Positions 1-7,693 of a DNA stretch of 64,000 bases are shown in pieces. The stretch spans positions 62,001-126,000 of the forward strand of contig JBKEEF010000004.1 in assembly GCA_047975765.1 (NCBI GenBank), given 5' to 3'. Position numbers and translations under genes: made by a program. Within the stretch, counting starts at the first letter, position 1; each line of letters opens with the position of its first letter. Under the pieces are notes generated by a model, which was not told the origin of the DNA, did not search any database, and saw only the letters and a program-made list of their open reading frames with translations. This DNA is from JAQWBS01 sp047975765. GTDB taxonomy: Bacteria; Pseudomonadota; Alphaproteobacteria; RF32; CAG-239.

Positions 1-13
1 AAGGAAAAATAAG

Positions 14-1195
14 ATGAACGTTTTTCAACTCTCATATAAAAATTTATTCAGACGTAAAGTGAGAACTTTATTCACGATTATAGGTATAACCCTTTCAACT
101 TGGGTTTTGGTAACGCTTCTTGGCTTTAATAAGGGATATGAACACTCACTCAATGATAACATTGAGGGAATGGGCTTTCAGATTGTTCTAACGGCTAAGG
201 GTTGTCCTTATGAAGCAGCAACTTTGATGCTTAAAGGCGGAACAGGGCTTCGTTATATGCCAGAAGAAATGGTGGCAGATGTTGCAAGCAGAAAAGAAGT
301 GGCTCAGGCAACGGCTCAGTTGATGCATGTTGAATTTGATCCAAATAAGGGTGAAAATGGTGGTTCCGTGGTTTATTTAGGAATTGACCCAAAAACTTTT
401 TCAGAAATGAAGCCATATTTAGAATTCACTCAAGGTAAATGGTTTGATGAACAAACAGGAAATGTTGTGGTGCTTGGTTATGAAGCAGCTGAATTGGAAC
501 AAAGAGAAGTTGGCGATTTAATGCTTCTTCCAGGAAGTGATGCGGAATATGAAGTTGTTGGTGTTTTGAAAAGAACAGGAACACAAGATGATGGAATGAT
601 TTTTTTGCCACTGCAAACAGCCCAAAAAGCTTTTAATAAAGAAAACGAACTAACCATGCTTGGCATTAGATTGAATAAAGATGTAAATCAAACAGCTTTT
701 GAAGAAGAGCTTTATAAGTTACCCGATGTTCAAGTTGTTTCTATGGCACAGGTTAAAAATACGATTATGGGGTTGGTTTCCAGTGCGAAAGTGATTGTCC
801 TTTCAATTGCTTTCATTGCTTTCATCATTGCAATGTTTGGGGTTTTGAATACGGTTTTGATGAGTGTTTTTGAAAGATATCAAGAAATTGGCATTTTGAA
901 AAGTATGGGCGCAATGCCAGTTGATATTTTTAAAATGATTTTAATTGAAACAACGATTTTGTGTTCTGCAGGTGGACTTTTAGGAATTGGTTTTTCTTAT
1001 GTGTTCTCAGGAATTTCAGAAATTGCAATCAGGTATTTCTTGCCTTTCGCACCAAGTGGAAAACTCATTTTGATTGATAGCCAAATTGCTTTGTTTGCAT
1101 TTGTTTCAATCACCTTAATCGGCATTGTCGGTGGAATGTATCCAGCTTGGAGAGCTTCCAAAGTCAGACCACTAGATAGCATTAGGAGTGAATAG
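14..1195 (+). CDS. MacB/LolC-type ABC transporter permease (FtsX family)
   Basis: This is a 393-residue inner-membrane permease of a MacB/Lol-type exporter. An N-terminal transmembrane helix (about residues 18-40) is followed by a roughly 220-residue periplasmic MacB_PCD-like domain. Three C-terminal helices (about 265-290, 315-340 and 355-380) form the FtsX domain, with the family's conserved A-F-I-I-A-M-F-G-V-L-N-T stretch and an E-I-G-I-L-K-S-M-G-A coupling segment. The gene starts 13 bases into the window after an AAGGA-type ribosome site. It is followed, with no gap, by its ATPase partner. Such pairs export lipoproteins, peptides or drugs without direct ion coupling, usually with a periplasmic adaptor, which may lie just upstream. 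The substrate cannot be told from sequence. Confidence 0.88.
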   Translation: MNVFQLSYKNLFRRKVRTLFTIIGITLSTWVLVTLLGFNKGYEHSLNDNIEGMGFQIVLTAKGCPYEAATLMLKGGTGLRYMPEEMVADVASRKEVAQATAQLMHVEFDPNKGENGGSVVYLGIDPKTFSEMKPYLEFTQGKWFDEQTGNVVVLGYEAAELEQREVGDLMLLPGSDAEYEVVGVLKRTGTQDDGMIFLPLQTAQKAFNKENELTMLGIRLNKDVNQTAFEEELYKLPDVQVVSMAQVKNTIMGLVSSAKVIVLSIAFIAFIIAMFGVLNTVLMSVFERYQEIGILKSMGAMPVDIFKMILIETTILCSAGGLLGIGFSYVFSGISEIAIRYFLPFAPSGKLILIDSQIALFAFVSITLIGIVGGMYPAWRASKVRPLDSIRSE

Positions 1196-1196
1196 A

Positions 1197-1877
1197 ATGA
1201 ATAGTATTATTTCTGTAAAAAACTTGACTAAGATTTATGAAAGAGGTTCTGAAAAAATCCGAGCTGTTGATGGTGTGAATCTCGAAATCAATCAAGGAGA
1301 TATTGTTTCTGTGATTGGTGAGTCTGGAAGCGGAAAGACAACTTTGGTCAATTTGATTGGTTGTTTGGACAATCCTACTAGCGGTGAACTTCATCTTGAT
1401 GGGAAACAAATCTTTGCTCAAGGTATTGAGTTGAGTGAAAGTAAATTGACAAGAATTAGAAGCGAATTTTTTGGATATGTTTTCCAAAAATTCTTTCTTA
1501 TTCCGACGTTGACAGTTAAAGAGAATATTCTCCTTCCAAGTATATTCCAGTCAAAAGTTAAAACTTCTGAAAAAGAACTCGATGAAATTATGGAATTGCT
1601 CGGAATTTTGAAGCGAAAGAACCATCTTCCAAGTGAGCTTTCAGGTGGAGAAATGCAACGTGTGGCGATTGCTAGAGCATTGGTAGGTAAGCCCAAAATT
1701 TTGATTGCTGATGAGCCAACTGGAAATTTGGATAGCAAAAGAAGCCAGGAAATTAAAGCGTTGTTACTTAAGCTCAATAAAGAATTTGGCATTACAATCA
1801 TTATGGTGACACATAGTCCTGATTTGGCAAAAATTGGCAATCGTGTGATTGAAATTAAAGACGGAAAAATAAGTTAG
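1197..1877 (+). CDS. ABC transporter ATP-binding protein, LolD/MacB type
   Basis: This 226-residue ATPase powers the permease encoded just upstream. Visible motifs are Walker A G-E-S-G-S-G-K-T-T, the signature L-S-G-G-E, Walker B I-L-I-A-D-E-P-T-G-N-L-D and the switch histidine in V-T-H-S. The LolD/MacB subfamily is indicated by the G-N-L-D D-loop and the V-N-L-I-G-C-L-D stretch after Walker A. I place the start at the ATG at 1197, because AGGAG at 1184-1188 lies 8 bases before it. A GTG at 1188 in the same frame falls inside that ribosome site. The permease stop (1193-1195) lies between the ribosome site and the ATG, so translation is probably coupled. A strong terminator follows. Confidence 0.9.
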   Translation: MNSIISVKNLTKIYERGSEKIRAVDGVNLEINQGDIVSVIGESGSGKTTLVNLIGCLDNPTSGELHLDGKQIFAQGIELSESKLTRIRSEFFGYVFQKFFLIPTLTVKENILLPSIFQSKVKTSEKELDEIMELLGILKRKNHLPSELSGGEMQRVAIARALVGKPKILIADEPTGNLDSKRSQEIKALLLKLNKEFGITIIMVTHSPDLAKIGNRVIEIKDGKIS

Positions 1878-1891
1878 TTCTTTCTAAGAAT

Positions 1892-1923
1892 AAACCCCCG
1901 AGAGGAAGTTGGCTCGGGGGTTT
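1892..1923. terminator. Bidirectional rho-independent terminator
   Basis: An 11-bp perfect stem, AAACCCCCGAG (1892-1902) pairing with CTCGGGGGTTT (1913-1923), is followed by T-rich sequence. It sits between the converging ABC operon and the FadL-family gene and can serve both. Confidence 0.9.
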
Positions 1924-1955
1924 GTGTTTTCTAAAACAGAGGAGAAGTTTTAGAT

Positions 1956-3221
1956 TTAGAAATTATATTGGAACTGAACACCATAAATATTGCTATAACT
2001 CTTTGAACTAGACTTGAGTGTTGAAGCAAGAGCGGGGTTAGAAGGGTGATCAGAGTTATCAATGCTTGCCCCTCTCATAAAGAGGTGAGCATAACCAACA
2101 TCAAAAGTCATTTGTTTATATTTGTAAGATGCTCCTAAGCTGACCCATTTTCTGTCCGTGTCAGGAATTCTGGCAGTTCTAAGTTCAGCATTTGGAATTG
2201 GTGTTGGATCTTCAGAAATACCTGTTCTGAATGTCCAAGCATCATTATGGTAATAGTCTAAACCGAGCGCAAATGTCCAAACATTTTTCCATTGTTCAGG
2301 AATAACAGTTGTTGTGCCACCGGCATATGAAGATTCAAGAACAAAATTATCAAAAATGTTCCACTTAGTCCAGCGAGCGCTACCAGATAACCCAAATTTT
2401 TCGTTCAAACGGTGGTAGCCGGAGATTGTGAGTTGATTTGGAAGAGTCATTTGGCTTCTGCCATCATATGTACCATCCATAGCGGGGTTTGTTCTATAAA
2501 TCGTGTGTTTTCCTTTAACAGTATGAGCAGAATTTAGACGGTAGGCAACTCCAAGTCTGGTGTTTTGGGTGAATTCATACATCAATCCGAAGTTATAAGC
2601 TGTTCCCCAACCGTCTAAATCCATACGATTCCTAGAACCAGGAATAAGGTAAGTAGTTTCATTAATTAAGTCACCATGCACATAGCGTGCGATGATGGTT
2701 GCTCCAGCAGTTAATTTGTTCGTCAATCGATAAGCACCACCAGCAGCAAAATCAATCACTTCAAGTTCAGTTTTAACCCCATGAGAAGCACCAAACCAGT
2801 CGCCATTATATACGGACGCAAGACCAAAAGGTGTGTACATTCCAAATCCAACAACAGCATCATCATCATTTATTTTGTATTGGCTGAAAGCATGAGGAAG
2901 CGTGGCATAGTATCTGATTTTTCCTTTAGGTTTATCACCAAGAAAAGCACCATCGGCTTTACGATAAAGTCCACCTTCAGTGTTAGAATGCATTTCAACT
3001 TCTGAAATACCAACTTGTGCTCCAGTTCCTTTCAAAACCATTCCTGCAGGGTTAAAGGCAATTGCAGAATAGTCATCTCCAACAACACCTGTTCCAGCAA
3101 AAGAACGTCCTAAGTTTGTTGCAGAAAATTCGTTCAAGTTATATCCACTTGCTTTTGCATTTGTTGAACCGAGGCAAATTGCAGAGAGTGTTAAGAGTGT
3201 TAATTGTAGTTTTTTAGTCAT
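1956..3221 (-). CDS. OmpP1/FadL family outer-membrane transport protein
   Basis: This 421-residue beta-barrel porin belongs to the FadL/TodX family, which admits long-chain fatty acids or other hydrophobic compounds across the outer membrane. The N-terminus is a signal peptide ending near A-K-A-S-G. The typical mature start follows, Y-N-L-N-E-F-S-A-T-N-L-G-R, with an S-F-A-G-T-G stretch and the conserved N-P-A-G-M. The protein ends in F-Q-Y-N-F, an outer-membrane insertion signature with terminal Phe. The start at 3221 is supported by AAAGG seven bases upstream; ten extra in-frame codons upstream look non-coding. It is divergent from an HxlR regulator with a palindrome in the shared region, so that regulator may control it. 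The substrate is unknown. Confidence 0.9.
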   Translation of the reverse strand: MTKKLQLTLLTLSAICLGSTNAKASGYNLNEFSATNLGRSFAGTGVVGDDYSAIAFNPAGMVLKGTGAQVGISEVEMHSNTEGGLYRKADGAFLGDKPKGKIRYYATLPHAFSQYKINDDDAVVGFGMYTPFGLASVYNGDWFGASHGVKTELEVIDFAAGGAYRLTNKLTAGATIIARYVHGDLINETTYLIPGSRNRMDLDGWGTAYNFGLMYEFTQNTRLGVAYRLNSAHTVKGKHTIYRTNPAMDGTYDGRSQMTLPNQLTISGYHRLNEKFGLSGSARWTKWNIFDNFVLESSYAGGTTTVIPEQWKNVWTFALGLDYYHNDAWTFRTGISEDPTPIPNAELRTARIPDTDRKWVSLGASYKYKQMTFDVGYAHLFMRGASIDNSDHPSNPALASTLKSSSKSYSNIYGVQFQYNF

Positions 3222-3280
3222 TATCAAGCCTTTTGTTAGGATAATTTGCAAAATATGTTGCTAAAAATATACACTTATAT

Positions 3281-3295
3281 TACTTTAGTAAAGTA
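3281..3295. promoter_or_regulatory. Candidate HxlR operator: perfect palindrome
   Basis: TACTTTAGTAAAGTA (6-bp arms, 3-base centre) lies between the divergent FadL-type gene and the HxlR gene. A half-copy TACTTTAG recurs at 3298-3305, 17 bases further on. Position and form fit an autoregulatory HxlR-family operator; binding is inferred. Confidence 0.45.
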
Positions 3296-3365
3296 GGTAC
3301 TTTAGAGGTGCCTAGTATCCAAAAGAAACTAACGTAGCTTTTTGTAGAGGTTGAGAGAACTCAAA

Positions 3366-3701
3366 ATGTTGGATAAAAATTTAAATATAATTGATGATTT
3401 GATTATGGAGCTTATGGGGAATCGGTGGAAGCTGATTATCATTAAGAATCTTATGGACGGAACGAAGCGTTTCGGTGAGTTGAAACAACAAATTGGTGAT
3501 ATCACTCAGAAGGTTTTGACTGAGAATTTGAAGATTTTAGAAAAACATGGGCTTTTGGTTAGAGAGGTTTATGCCCAAATTCCACCTCGAGTGGATTATA
3601 CTCTGACGACGGTTGGAGAAAGCCTTAAACCGATTATAGATGCTCTTGTTGACTGGGCAATGGACTATAAATCAAAAATCATGGGACTACAACAAGCATA
3701 A
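3366..3701 (+). CDS. HxlR-family winged-helix transcriptional regulator
   Basis: This 111-residue DNA-binding protein consists of a single MarR-like HxlR winged helix. Family hallmarks are G-N-R-W-K-L-I-I-I-K-N-L at the N-terminus, R-F-G-E-L-K-Q-Q-I-G-D-I-T-Q-K-V-L-T in the recognition region, L-E-K-H-G-L-L-V-R-E-V before the wing, and Y-T-L-T-T-V-G-E-S-L at its end. The ATG at 3366 is preferred over an in-frame TTG at 3351, since GAGAG precedes the ATG at normal distance. Many HxlR proteins sense electrophiles or redox state through an N-terminal Cys; this one has no cysteine, so a ligand or another signal is more likely. It is divergent from the FadL-type porin, the likely target. Confidence 0.88.
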   Translation: MLDKNLNIIDDLIMELMGNRWKLIIIKNLMDGTKRFGELKQQIGDITQKVLTENLKILEKHGLLVREVYAQIPPRVDYTLTTVGESLKPIIDALVDWAMDYKSKIMGLQQA

Positions 3702-3707
3702 TATAAC

Positions 3708-3735
3708 TAAAAGAGAGTTGAATAACTCTCTTTTA
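3708..3735. terminator. Rho-independent terminator after hxlR-type gene
   Basis: TAAAAGAGAGTT (3708-3719) pairs perfectly with AACTCTCTTTTA (3724-3735) across a GAAT loop, followed by T-rich sequence. Confidence 0.88.
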
Positions 3736-3802
3736 TTGTTTTTGATATAGCTTGAATAAGGTAAAATTCATTTTTTAATTATTAATAACAGGAGAAAAGA
3801 TT

Positions 3803-4789
3803 ATGGAAGGTGGAACGCTCATAGTGGTTGTGCTGATTGTGTTGGCACTAGCAATTGTGAAAAAAGGAATCATCATGGTACAACAAGGAACGGAGTGTAC
3901 AATTGAAAGATTTGGTGAATATTATGCAACCTTGAAACCAGGACTTCATTTTGTTTTGCCTTTTTTCTATTCCATTGGTGCGAAAATCAATGTGAAAGAA
4001 CAAGTTCTAGATGTTCCTTCACAAGAAGTAATTACGCGTGATAATGCAATGGTCAAGGTTGACGGTGTTGTGTTCTTCCAAGTTCTTAATCCAGTTAAAG
4101 CTGCTTATGAAATTACGAATCTTGAAGTTGCTCTGCTTAATTTAGTCACAACAAACATTCGTACGGTTATGGGCGGAATGGAAATGGATGAGCTTTTATC
4201 TCAACGTGACCATATTAATGTTAGACTATTAGGTGTGGTTGATGATGCCACTGGTCCTTGGGGTGTTAAAATTACACGTGTGGAAATTAAAGATATTTCT
4301 CCTCCACGCGATTTGGTTGATGCAATGGCTCGCCAGATGAAAGCAGAACGTGACAAACGTGCTCAAATTTTGGAGGCTGAAGGTTTAAAACAAGCTGAGA
4401 TCTTGCGTGCAGATGGTATGAAACAATCTGCAATTTTGAAAGCTGAGGGCGAAAAAGAAGCTGCTTTTAGAGCTGCTGAAGCTCGTGAACGTTCAGCACA
4501 AGCTGAAGCAAAAGCAACAGAAATGGTTTCTCAAGCTGTTGAAAATGGTAGTGTACAGGCTCTTAACTATTTTATCGGCACAAAATATGTCGAAGCTTTA
4601 CAATCTATCGCCAGTGCAAATAATCAAAAAGTGATTATGTTACCACTGGAAGCAACAAATATGCTTGGTTCAATTGCGGGTATTGGTGAAATTGCTAAAG
4701 AAGCTTTTTCAAAAGCTGAAGAAAAAAAGATAACTCATAAAGCTTCTGCATCAACAACACGTTCTAAAGGCGAAAAGATTTGGGAGTAG
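3803..4789 (+). CDS. qmcA: SPFH/Band 7 membrane protein, QmcA/stomatin-like
   Basis: This 328-residue stomatin-family protein forms membrane-associated oligomers that organise microdomains and modulate proteases. One N-terminal transmembrane helix (about residues 4-22) is followed by the SPFH domain, including V-Q-Q-G-T-E-C-T-I-E-R-F-G, L-K-P-G-L-H-F-V-L-P and T-R-D-N-A-M-V-K-V-D-G-V. A long Ala/Glu/Lys-rich coiled coil lies at about 185-260. A ribosome site AGGAG lies at 3791-3795. The gene ends five bases before an NfeD-family gene. QmcA-YbbJ (SPFH-NfeD) pairing is a recurrent bacterial arrangement, which strengthens both calls. It lacks the HflC-type context of a neighbouring hflK. Confidence 0.88.
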   Translation: MEGGTLIVVVLIVLALAIVKKGIIMVQQGTECTIERFGEYYATLKPGLHFVLPFFYSIGAKINVKEQVLDVPSQEVITRDNAMVKVDGVVFFQVLNPVKAAYEITNLEVALLNLVTTNIRTVMGGMEMDELLSQRDHINVRLLGVVDDATGPWGVKITRVEIKDISPPRDLVDAMARQMKAERDKRAQILEAEGLKQAEILRADGMKQSAILKAEGEKEAAFRAAEARERSAQAEAKATEMVSQAVENGSVQALNYFIGTKYVEALQSIASANNQKVIMLPLEATNMLGSIAGIGEIAKEAFSKAEEKKITHKASASTTRSKGEKIWE

Positions 4790-4794
4790 AAACA

Positions 4795-5226
4795 ATGATA
4801 GATATAACTTATTGGCATTGGATTTCATTCGGCTTATTTATGATTTTCTCCGAATTGGTAACACCCGGTTTCTATTTCTTATGGATCGGTTTGGCTGCCG
4901 TCTTATCAGGTGTTGTAAGCTATATTTTCCCTGAACTTGACTTTGTGGTTATTGGAAGCATTTTTGCAATTTCTTCAGTGGTCTTTTGTTATCTTGGAAA
5001 AATTTCTCTTTATAAAAAAGTTTCTAATGAAGCAAGTTCTTCTTTGAATAATCGTGCAGCACAAAATATTGGTCTAACAGTGGTTGTATTTGAAGAAATT
5101 GTCAATGGGGCTGGAAAAGTGAAAGTTGGTGACAGTGTTTGGCCTGCAAAATCTAAAGAAGACAAAAAAGTGGGTGATGCTGTGAAGATAGTTGATGTTG
5201 ATGGGATTAGCTTTATCGTTGAATAG
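4795..5226 (+). CDS. NfeD-family membrane protein (YbbJ-like)
   Basis: This 143-residue partner of the upstream SPFH protein has two or three hydrophobic helices over the first 75 residues, including W-I-S-F-G-L-F-M-I-F-S-E and the family's P-G-F-Y-F-L-W-I-G-L-A-A. A C-terminal OB-fold-like NfeD domain follows, with N-G-A-G-K-V-K-V-G-D-S-V-W-P-A near residue 110 and V-D-G-I-S-F-I-V-E at the end. I choose ATG 4795 because GGGAG (4782-4786) sits eight bases upstream; a TTG at 4780 overlapping the previous gene has no such site. NfeD proteins are thought to be membrane-anchored partners of SPFH proteins. The exact role here is unknown. Confidence 0.87.
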   Translation: MIDITYWHWISFGLFMIFSELVTPGFYFLWIGLAAVLSGVVSYIFPELDFVVIGSIFAISSVVFCYLGKISLYKKVSNEASSSLNNRAAQNIGLTVVVFEEIVNGAGKVKVGDSVWPAKSKEDKKVGDAVKIVDVDGISFIVE

Positions 5227-5243
5227 TATCTTTTAATGTTGAT

Positions 5244-5271
5244 AAAAGACAGCCCATTTGGGCTGTCTTTT
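5244..5271. terminator. Bidirectional rho-independent terminator
   Basis: AAAAGACAGCCC (5244-5255) and GGGCTGTCTTTT (5260-5271) form a perfect 12-bp stem with an ATTT loop between the converging nfeD-type and ydcF-type genes. Confidence 0.92.
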
Positions 5272-5284
5272 TGGGTGTTAGTTA

Positions 5285-6040
5285 TTACCTGTCTAAGATG
5301 AAGTATTTTGAAATAGAAATCATCTCTCTTAAATATGTTCCAGGTCTGAGATATAATTCAAGAGGAGCAGAAAGTGTTGAAACATTTAAACCTTTATCAT
5401 TTGCCACAGACTTAGCTCTAAAAATGTGAAAATCAGTAGTAATGAGAACAATTTTGTCTTTTTCATAATCTATAAAATTATTTTCCAGAAGCTCTTTGGA
5501 AAAAGTTAAGTTTTCAATAGTGTTTCTTGCTTTAGTTTCTTTAATAATGTTTGATTTGGGAACACCACATTCTGAAAGGTATTTAGCCATAGCTTTTGCT
5601 TCAGAAATATCTTCTCCTCTTCCCTGTCCACCTGAAACAAGAAAAATGATGTTGGGATTATGTTTATGATATTCAAGTGCTTTATCTAATCTTGCCTTGA
5701 GCATTGGTGTGAGTTTTTCACCACGAATGCCTGAACCAAGAATAATTGCAAATCTTTCGTTGTAGTCTACTTCGTTTTGAACACCATGAAAAATAATAAC
5801 ATTGAGGAAAATAGTCAGAATAACGAATCCACTGAGGAAAGAGAAAGATATTATATTTTTAAGAAGCGGTGAGACTTTCGAGTAGCTGTAACCAATCCCC
5901 CACAATACAGTTCCTAGAAGAAATGAAAGCGTGTTGTTTACAGAAAAACCATAAATTAGTGTAAGAACAATACTTAAAATTATAAGAAAAACTCCTATAA
6001 AAATAAGTAGTTTCTCTAAAAGTCTTGCTGTTTTTTCCAT
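5285..6040 (-). CDS. YdcF/SanA-type DUF218 membrane protein
   Basis: This 251-residue protein has about four N-terminal transmembrane helices over the first 95 residues and then a DUF218 (YdcF-like) domain. Domain hallmarks are F-A-I-I-L-G-S-G-I-R near residue 100, L-V-S-G-G-Q-G-R-G-E, E-A-K-A-M-A-K-Y-L, E-T-K-A-R-N-T-I-E-N and L-I-T-T-D-F-H-I-F-R-A. Relatives (SanA, ElyC, YdcF) affect envelope integrity or lipid-carrier use. The biochemical activity is not established, so I give only the family. I use the ATG at 6040, because GGAG lies ten bases upstream, rather than a TTG two codons earlier. The gene reads toward a terminator shared with the opposite operon. Confidence 0.85.
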   Translation of the reverse strand: MEKTARLLEKLLIFIGVFLIILSIVLTLIYGFSVNNTLSFLLGTVLWGIGYSYSKVSPLLKNIISFSFLSGFVILTIFLNVIIFHGVQNEVDYNERFAIILGSGIRGEKLTPMLKARLDKALEYHKHNPNIIFLVSGGQGRGEDISEAKAMAKYLSECGVPKSNIIKETKARNTIENLTFSKELLENNFIDYEKDKIVLITTDFHIFRAKSVANDKGLNVSTLSAPLELYLRPGTYLREMISISKYFILDR

Positions 6041-6054
6041 GTTCAATTTTCTCC

Positions 6055-6085
6055 GCTAAAAAATGGCACCTTTTCAGATGCCATT
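6055..6085 (-). terminator. Terminator after ydcH-type gene
   Basis: On the minus strand a 7-bp stem AATGGCA/TGCCATT (6062-6068 and 6079-6085) is followed by a run of T (6061-6056). It lies downstream of the small YdcH-type gene and just upstream of the ydcF-type start. Confidence 0.75.
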
Positions 6086-6113
6086 CTTTATATTTTTTTA
6101 ACTCAATGCAATA

Positions 6114-6293
6114 CTAACTATTGATATCTTGTAGAGTCATTCTTAAAATTTGATCCTTTTGTTTAAGCTTTTCTCTTTTCAATTCTTCAATCTTTGCAAG
6201 GTTTTTCCAAATATGAGTTTCCTCTTCTTTGATTGATGCATCGAGCAAGGCATGCTTAACTCTTAAAGTCTCAATCGTTAGTTCATGTTCCAT
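6114..6293 (-). CDS. YdcH/DUF465 family small protein
   Basis: This is a 59-residue, mostly helical, charged protein of the YdcH (DUF465) family, common in alphaproteobacteria. The pattern E-H-E-L-T-I-E-T-L-R-V-K-H-A-L-L-D, a short acidic break, then A-K-I-E-E-L-K-R-E-K-L-K-Q-K-D-Q-I matches the family helix-turn-helix coiled hairpin. Function is unknown. AAGGAG at 6303-6308 is only three bases before an ATG at 6299 but nine bases before the ATG at 6293, so I take 6293 as the start. A terminator hairpin follows its stop. Confidence 0.8.
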   Translation of the reverse strand: MEHELTIETLRVKHALLDASIKEEETHIWKNLAKIEELKREKLKQKDQILRMTLQDINS

Positions 6294-6409
6294 ACCCATA
6301 CACTCCTTATTGTTAAATTGCAACCATGAGCCTATTATAATATGAAAATGATTTAAAAGCTATATCCTTTTTATTGTTTAAAACTAAAGTATTGTATTTT
6401 ATATATTTT

Positions 6410-7228
6410 TTATGGCCACTGGATATATCCATAAGAGATAAGTAGGAGGAAACTACCTAATGCAACACGATAGATTACAAAAGGTAAGAAGGTGGATTTT
6501 TTGAGCCACCACATCATCGCATAAATTGCAGTGATGGAGGCAATGAACGAATATGTAATGCCATCAATCGCATAAATAACGCCAGACAGATTATCATTTT
6601 TCCAAAGTTCATATGCCACAAGCAATCCTGCACCAAAAATTGTAGGGATAGAAAGAAGCATTGAAAACTTTGCTGCTTCTCTTCTTTCAAGCCCAAGGAT
6701 GCGTCCAACGGTCATTGTGATACCAGAGCGGCTTGTTCCTGGAATAAGGGCAAAACATTGTGCAATACCAATCATAAGGGCATCTGAAATGGTGAGGTGA
6801 TCAGTTTTTTTAATTGTCATTCCATATTTGTCAGCCAAGAAAAGTACAATTCCGAAAGAAAGGATTGTCCAACCAATTAGTTTTGTGTTTCTGACAAATT
6901 CTGTTCCATATTCGTGGAACGCAAGTCCTGCAAAAACAGCTGGAACAGTCGCAATGATGATGAGATAGAAAAGCTTATTGCCAGCATTTTTGAAATTAGG
7001 CAAGAAAAAGCTTTTCAGAAGACCAATAAGCATTTTATATATTTCTTCAGAAAAATATATCATCACAGCGAGAATAGAGCCGACATGGACGGCAATATCC
7101 ATATCAATTCCTTGGTCAGGAAAAGATGTGAATTTTGAGAAAAGAATCAGGTGACCAGACGAACTTACTGGCAAAAATTCTGTGATTCCTTGTAGAATTG
7201 CAATAAAAATTATGTTTAAAGTAGTCAC
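6410..7228 (-). CDS. uppP: Undecaprenyl-diphosphate phosphatase
   Basis: This 272-residue polytopic membrane enzyme regenerates undecaprenyl phosphate from its diphosphate for peptidoglycan and O-antigen synthesis; it is also known as BacA. The two signature regions are present: G-I-T-E-F-L-P-V-S-S-S-G-H-L near the N-terminus, carrying the Glu-rich motif and catalytic Ser/His, and I-P-G-T-S-R-S-G-I-T-M-T near residue 165. About eight hydrophobic segments and the length match the family. The start is a GTG at 7228, three bases after the stop of the response-regulator gene, so the two are probably co-transcribed. Confidence 0.95.
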   Translation of the reverse strand: MTTLNIIFIAILQGITEFLPVSSSGHLILFSKFTSFPDQGIDMDIAVHVGSILAVMIYFSEEIYKMLIGLLKSFFLPNFKNAGNKLFYLIIIATVPAVFAGLAFHEYGTEFVRNTKLIGWTILSFGIVLFLADKYGMTIKKTDHLTISDALMIGIAQCFALIPGTSRSGITMTVGRILGLERREAAKFSMLLSIPTIFGAGLLVAYELWKNDNLSGVIYAIDGITYSFIASITAIYAMMWWLKKSTFLPFVIYRVALGSFLLLISYGYIQWP

Positions 7229-7231
7229 TTC

Positions 7232-7654
7232 TTATTTTCCTTGGCTTATGTTGAGTGCGTTCATAATGCGTTTTTTTAGGAGAAGAGGCGAAATTGGTTT
7301 TACCAAATAATCGCAAATTCCCAGTTTCTTAGCATTCTTAACAGTGTTTTCTCTTGTGTCAATTGATATCATAATTATTGGAGTGTTTTTTAGAGCAACA
7401 TCCGTAGATGTTCGAATATCTTTGATAAATTCTATCCCTTTGACGTCTGGCATTTCTTGATCCAAAAGGATAATATCCATTCTGTTTGTTTGTAGAATTT
7501 CAAGAGCTTCTTTTGCATTTTCTGCTTCTTTTATATTTCGTACACCAATTCTTAGAAGAGCTGTTTTAATAAATGTTCTTGAAAATTTGTCATCATCAAG
7601 AATAAGACAGTTTATAGTATTTAGTTCGTTTGATTTCCTCATGGTTTCAAGCAT
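7232..7654 (-). CDS. Single-domain response regulator (CheY-like receiver)
   Basis: This 140-residue stand-alone receiver domain has the acidic pocket L-I-L-D-D-D at residues 17-22, the phospho-acceptor Asp in I-I-L-L-D-Q-E-M-P-D near residue 65, a Thr/Ser switch region I-I-M-I-S-I, and the conserved Lys in Y-L-V-K-P-I. There is no output domain, so it acts by protein contact, like CheY or DivK. AAGG lies about eight bases before the ATG. The partner kinase is not in the window. Co-transcription with uppP, three bases downstream, may be merely physical. Confidence 0.9.
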   Translation of the reverse strand: MLETMRKSNELNTINCLILDDDKFSRTFIKTALLRIGVRNIKEAENAKEALEILQTNRMDIILLDQEMPDVKGIEFIKDIRTSTDVALKNTPIIMISIDTRENTVKNAKKLGICDYLVKPISPLLLKKRIMNALNISQGK

Positions 7655-7693
7655 CTAAAAATCCTTCCAAAGATAAATTTGGTTCATATCTTA

